DNA from: Streptosporangiaceae bacterium
Lineage (GTDB): Bacteria > Actinomycetota > Actinomycetes > Streptosporangiales > Streptosporangiaceae
Length of the DNA: 17,720 nt
Direction of reading: 5' to 3'
Assembly (NCBI GenBank): GCA_030045175.1
Contig: JASIBM010000512.1
Span: forward strand, 1 to 17,720
Shown here: piece after piece, positions 15,118-17,720 of the stretch
How the letters are laid out: each line of letters starts with the position of its first letter
How positions within the stretch are numbered: position 1 is the first letter of the stretch
Program-made: the position numbers and the translations under genes
Notes under the pieces: model-generated
Database searches by the model: none
The model's input: only the letters and a program-made list of their open reading frames with translations
Told to the model about the DNA's origin: nothing

Positions 15118-16467
15118 TCAGGGCAGCGGGCGGGCGGTCCAGGTGACTGGCAGCCGCTTGACGCCGCGCTGGAAGTTCGATCGCAGGTAGGACGGCCGGC
15201 CAGCGTAGGTGAGGGAGGAGGTGCGGGCCAGGACCTCGTCGAAGAGCGCGCGCATCTGGGTGCGGGCGAGGTGCGCGCCGAGGCAGAAGTGCGGGCCGTG
15301 ACCGAACACCAGGTGGGGGCAGGGGTGGCGGCGAATGTCAAAGCGGTCCGGGCCGGCGAAGACTGACTCGTCGCGGTTGGCCGAGGTGAACGAGACGACC
15401 ACCTTGTCACCTGCGCCGATGCGCTGCCCGCCGATCTCGCACTCGGTGGCTGCCGTCCTGCGGAAGGTCATGACCGGCGTCCACCAGCGCAGCATCTCCT
15501 CGACCGCGGCCGGCATCAGCGCCGGGTCGGCGCGCAGGTCGTCTTGCGCGGCCGGATGATCGAGCAGCGCGATGCACGCGCCTGGCAGGCCGTTGCGCAG
15601 CGTCTCGTTCCCGGCCACCGCGAACAACCAGAACAGGTTCTCGAACTCGGCCACCGATACCTGCCCGCCGTCGTCGTCGACCTGGGCCAGCAAGATCGAC
15701 ATCACGTCCTGCCCGGGGTTGCGTCGCTTCTCCTCGGCCAGCAGGTGGGCGTAGGCGTACAGGTCCGGCATTCCCTCCCTGATGCGCGGATCGGGCATCA
15801 GGCCGTTGCCGTCTGGCGTCGGCCGCAGCGCCAGCGCCTGCCTGGCCATGGGCGTGCCCGCGGCCGGGTCGAATTCGGCCGAGCAGGCATAGTCGGGATC
15901 CTGGTAGCCGATCACCCGGTTGGACCAGTCGAAGAGCAGCCACCGGTCCTTGGCAGGCATGCCGAGCACGTCGGCCAGGGTGAGCAGCGGCAGGTCCGCT
16001 GCCACGTCCTTGGCGAAGTCGCATTCGCCCCTAGCCCCGGTGAACACCCGCTCGCAGATGGCCCGTGCGTGACCGCGGATTCTGTCCTCGAGATGGGAAA
16101 GGGCCCGTGGCGTGAATGACCTGCTCAGCAGCCGCCGCAGCCGGGAGTGATCTGGCGGGTCCATGTTGAGCATCATCTGCCTGACGTAGCCCAGTGCCTG
16201 CGGCGTCGCAGGATCTCGGATCTGCGTGGCGCCGAGCGAGGACGAGAAGAGCTGCGGCCTGGCCAGCACCGACTCGACGTCGGCGTGCCGCAGCACCAGC
16301 CAGAATCCCGGGCCGGCCGGCCAGCCCAGGACCGCGGTCTCGGCTACCCAGACGACCGGCGCCTGTTCTCGCAGCCGCGCCAGGGCCTCGAAGGGCACGC
16401 CGTCCACATAGGTGGAAGGATCAAAGACGACCTCGGTGTCCGGCCGGGCAGAAGGGGCTAGCGCCAC
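15118..16467 (-). CDS. Cytochrome P450, CYP125/CYP142/CYP124-like
   Basis: The 449-residue soluble haem monooxygenase has the I-helix AGNETLRNG (285-293; Thr289 for oxygen activation), the K-helix EMLR (Glu324, Arg327), and the haem loop FGHGPHFCLG (388-397; Cys395 ligand). The AGNET-RN I-helix and the FTPRAL and MDPPDHSRLRRL blocks are typical of the mycobacterial/rhodococcal sterol and branched-lipid omega-hydroxylases CYP125, CYP142 and CYP124, so a steroid or fatty-acyl substrate is likely but unproven. Start GTG 16467 has a TAAAGT -10 seven bases upstream and no ribosome site. No ferredoxin or reductase gene is adjacent. It is divergent from the alpha/beta hydrolase with only 56 bp between start codons, suggesting shared control. 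Confidence 0.95.
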   Translation of the reverse strand: MALAPSARPDTEVVFDPSTYVDGVPFEALARLREQAPVVWVAETAVLGWPAGPGFWLVLRHADVESVLARPQLFSSSLGATQIRDPATPQALGYVRQMMLNMDPPDHSRLRRLLSRSFTPRALSHLEDRIRGHARAICERVFTGARGECDFAKDVAADLPLLTLADVLGMPAKDRWLLFDWSNRVIGYQDPDYACSAEFDPAAGTPMARQALALRPTPDGNGLMPDPRIREGMPDLYAYAHLLAEEKRRNPGQDVMSILLAQVDDDGGQVSVAEFENLFWLFAVAGNETLRNGLPGACIALLDHPAAQDDLRADPALMPAAVEEMLRWWTPVMTFRRTAATECEIGGQRIGAGDKVVVSFTSANRDESVFAGPDRFDIRRHPCPHLVFGHGPHFCLGAHLARTQMRALFDEVLARTSSLTYAGRPSYLRSNFQRGVKRLPVTWTARPLP

Positions 16468-16474
16468 GCTGCCG

Positions 16475-16480
16475 ACTTTA
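16475..16480 (-). promoter_or_regulatory. -10 element of the P450 gene, leaderless arrangement
   Basis: On the minus strand TAAAGT (TANNNT) ends 7 bp before GTG 16467, with no ribosome site between. No good -35 is visible. Confidence 0.55.
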
Positions 16481-16511
16481 TCCAGCGGCAGGAATTTTCG
16501 GGTTCCGGTGG

Positions 16512-16517
16512 CAGACT
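16512..16517 (+). promoter_or_regulatory. -10-like element of the alpha/beta hydrolase gene, leaderless arrangement
   Basis: CAGACT, one base from TAGACT, ends 6 bp before ATG 16524. Together with the P450 -10 it sets back-to-back promoters within the 56-bp divergent gap. Confidence 0.4.
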
Positions 16518-16523
16518 GCGACC

Positions 16524-17276
16524 ATGCAGGAGCGGTTGCGGGTGCACGAGGGCGGCAGCGGGGAACCGCTCCTGGTGCTGTTGCACGGCCTCGGCGCGAC
16601 CGGCGACGTCTGGAGCGCCTGGCGGCCCATGCTCGCCAGGCGGTGGCCGGGCCGCTGGATAGCCCCGGACCTGCCCGGCCATGGCGGCTCGCCGCCGCTA
16701 GCCGCGTACACGTTCGACAACCTCGCCGCCGTGGTCGCCGGCCTCATCGAGCCCAGTCCCGTCGTCGCCGTGCTCGGGCATTCGCTGGGCGGAGTCGTCG
16801 GCCTGGCCCTGGCCAGCGGTCAGTTCGGCGTGCCGGTCCAGGCGGTCATCGGCCTGGGGATCAAGGTCGCCTGGACCGATGAGGACCTGGCCCGAGCGCA
16901 GGCCCTGGCCGGCCGGCCGCCAGCCTGGTTCGCCTCGCGCGACGAGGCCGCCGCACGCTACCTGCGGGTTTCCGGCCTGGCTGGCCTGGTGCCCGCCGAT
17001 GACCCGGTGGCGGACGCCGGGCTTCGCGAGCAGGACGGGCGATGGCGGCTGGCCATGGACCCAGGGACCTTCGCGGTCGGGGCGCCCGAGATGGCGCGCT
17101 TGATAGCGCGATCACAAGCCCAGGTGACCCTTGCCCGTGGCGAGCACGACCCGATGAACACAGATGAGCAGCTAGCCCGGCTGGGCGTGCCAACGGTCAC
17201 GCTCCCCGGCCTCGGCCACAACGCCCACGTCGAGAGCCCGGAACTGTCGATCACCCTCCTCGACGCATATCGATAA
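16524..17276 (+). CDS. Alpha/beta hydrolase
   Basis: The 250-residue product has the alpha/beta-hydrolase core: HGLGATGDVW oxyanion segment (21-30), APDLPGHG (47-54), the nucleophile elbow GHSLGG with Ser87, the acid Asp209 in ARGEHDPM, and the catalytic His232 in LGHNAHVE. It has no signal peptide, so it acts in the cytoplasm. An esterase or C-C bond/lactone hydrolase is plausible; the small cap region (about 115-175) does not identify the substrate. ATG 16524 is the only start that keeps the first strand intact; longer upstream frames run antisense through the P450. Divergent pairing with the P450 suggests the two enzymes act in one catabolic route. Confidence 0.9.
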   Translation: MQERLRVHEGGSGEPLLVLLHGLGATGDVWSAWRPMLARRWPGRWIAPDLPGHGGSPPLAAYTFDNLAAVVAGLIEPSPVVAVLGHSLGGVVGLALASGQFGVPVQAVIGLGIKVAWTDEDLARAQALAGRPPAWFASRDEAAARYLRVSGLAGLVPADDPVADAGLREQDGRWRLAMDPGTFAVGAPEMARLIARSQAQVTLARGEHDPMNTDEQLARLGVPTVTLPGLGHNAHVESPELSITLLDAYR

Positions 17277-17303
17277 GGCGCGGCCCGGCGATGATGCCGC
17301 GCC
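17277..17303 (+). terminator. Hairpin directly after the alpha/beta hydrolase stop
   Basis: GGCGCGGC (17277-17284) pairs perfectly with GCCGCGCC (17296-17303) around an 11-base loop, starting at the base after TAA. No T-run follows. Confidence 0.7.
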
Positions 17304-17335
17304 GGACCGGCAGCAGCGGCCAAGGTCCGACGAAT

Positions 17336-17608
17336 TCAGGGCATACGTCCGTTCCGCCGGAAAATGACCCCAGCGTCGATGGGTTCCGCGACCGTGGCGT
17401 AGACCCGATGATCTTTACCTCCCGGCGGTCGAACTCCGACCTGATCTTGGCCAGGTAGCCAAGCTCGGTCAGTGCGTACCGGGGGTAATTCCATGGGGTG
17501 CGAGAACAGCACCGCCCACGAGTCGCCGCTCCACTCGCGGAACCGGATCGGGCCCTCGGTGACCTGAGCCCCGAGGTCTGGCGCGGTGTCCCCGATAGCC
17601 AGCATCAT
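17336..17608 (-). pseudogene. Peroxiredoxin (1-Cys Prx/AhpC-TSA) pseudogene with frameshift and lost catalytic Cys
   Basis: The first frame from ATG 17608 reads MLAIGDTAPDLGAQVTEGPI and continues to SWAVLFSHP, the N-terminus of 1-Cys peroxiredoxins. The conserved PVCTTE becomes PVRTD: the peroxidatic Cys codon TGC is CGC (Arg45). About one extra base follows, shifting the match to the next frame, which reads TELGYLAKIRSEFDRREVKI, the correct continuation. The match stops near 17405, and the rest of the ~220-residue protein is missing. Two independent lesions plus truncation make this a decayed gene; the 90-codon open frame is not expected to be functional. Confidence 0.88.
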
Positions 17609-17720
17609 GATCGTCCTGCTGCCATGGGGCTGGTCAGTAACTAAATGTGGCCGCTCCCTCGTGGCCTGCCCGGCCGGGGCGAGGGGAACGAGATGCCCGC
17701 AGCTTCAGAGATAGTCTATA

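Noticed and set aside
15066..15410. 114-codon minus-strand frame over the P450 end
   Set aside because: It is out of frame with the haem-binding motif; shadow of the P450.
17609..17720. Window end, upstream of the peroxiredoxin pseudogene
   Set aside because: No gene or regulatory motif that I can support.

Overview
The window is GC-rich throughout, with GTG/ATG starts, strong GGAGG-type ribosome sites on some genes and none on others. Gene families include a CYP125-like P450, a DUF2207 membrane protein, a NicT permease, a Nur-like Fur regulator and DinB/pentapeptide proteins. All of this points to an actinomycete (Actinomycetota) chromosome; I cannot place it more finely. I see no tRNA, rRNA, CRISPR array or intact mobile element.

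Layout. 1-305: the end of a protein-tyrosine phosphatase, cut by the window edge but keeping its P-loop. 544-2100: a secreted protein resembling the non-catalytic C-terminal part of large actinobacterial S8 peptidases. 2270-3577: a DUF2207-type membrane protein, followed by a 9-bp tandem repeat. 3688-4851: a DinB-family gene and a VOC-fold gene of unusually low GC. 4892-6355 (minus): an NCS1 cytosine/purine permease. After a 328-bp divergent gap, 6684-9393 is a two-gene unit of a Tat-exported phospholipase C-like phosphoesterase and a YVTN beta-propeller protein, closed by a 13-bp perfect hairpin.

9450-13700 is the most interesting part: a Fur/Nur-family regulator, a SAM methyltransferase, an unknown gene, a NicT nickel/cobalt permease and a minus-strand peptide deformylase. 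The promoters of the methyltransferase, nicT and deformylase each carry the same 17-bp pattern TTGC-N9-GCAG, overlapping -35 or -10 elements. It matches the Streptomyces Nur (nickel-uptake regulator) box as I know it (TTGCAA-N5-TTGCAA). I infer a compact nickel-responsive regulon that would include a peptide deformylase and a methyltransferase. Two gene relics lie here: a histidine ammonia-lyase fragment before nicT and a transposase helix-turn-helix fragment between nicT and def.

13708-17276 holds an amidohydrolase (minus), a cytochrome P450 (minus) and a divergent alpha/beta hydrolase (plus), probably catabolic. 17336-17608 (minus) is a peroxiredoxin pseudogene whose peroxidatic cysteine is now arginine and whose frame is shifted.

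Across the window, genes without a ribosome site have a -10-like hexamer ending 6-8 bp before the start codon, which indicates leaderless transcription of about half the genes.
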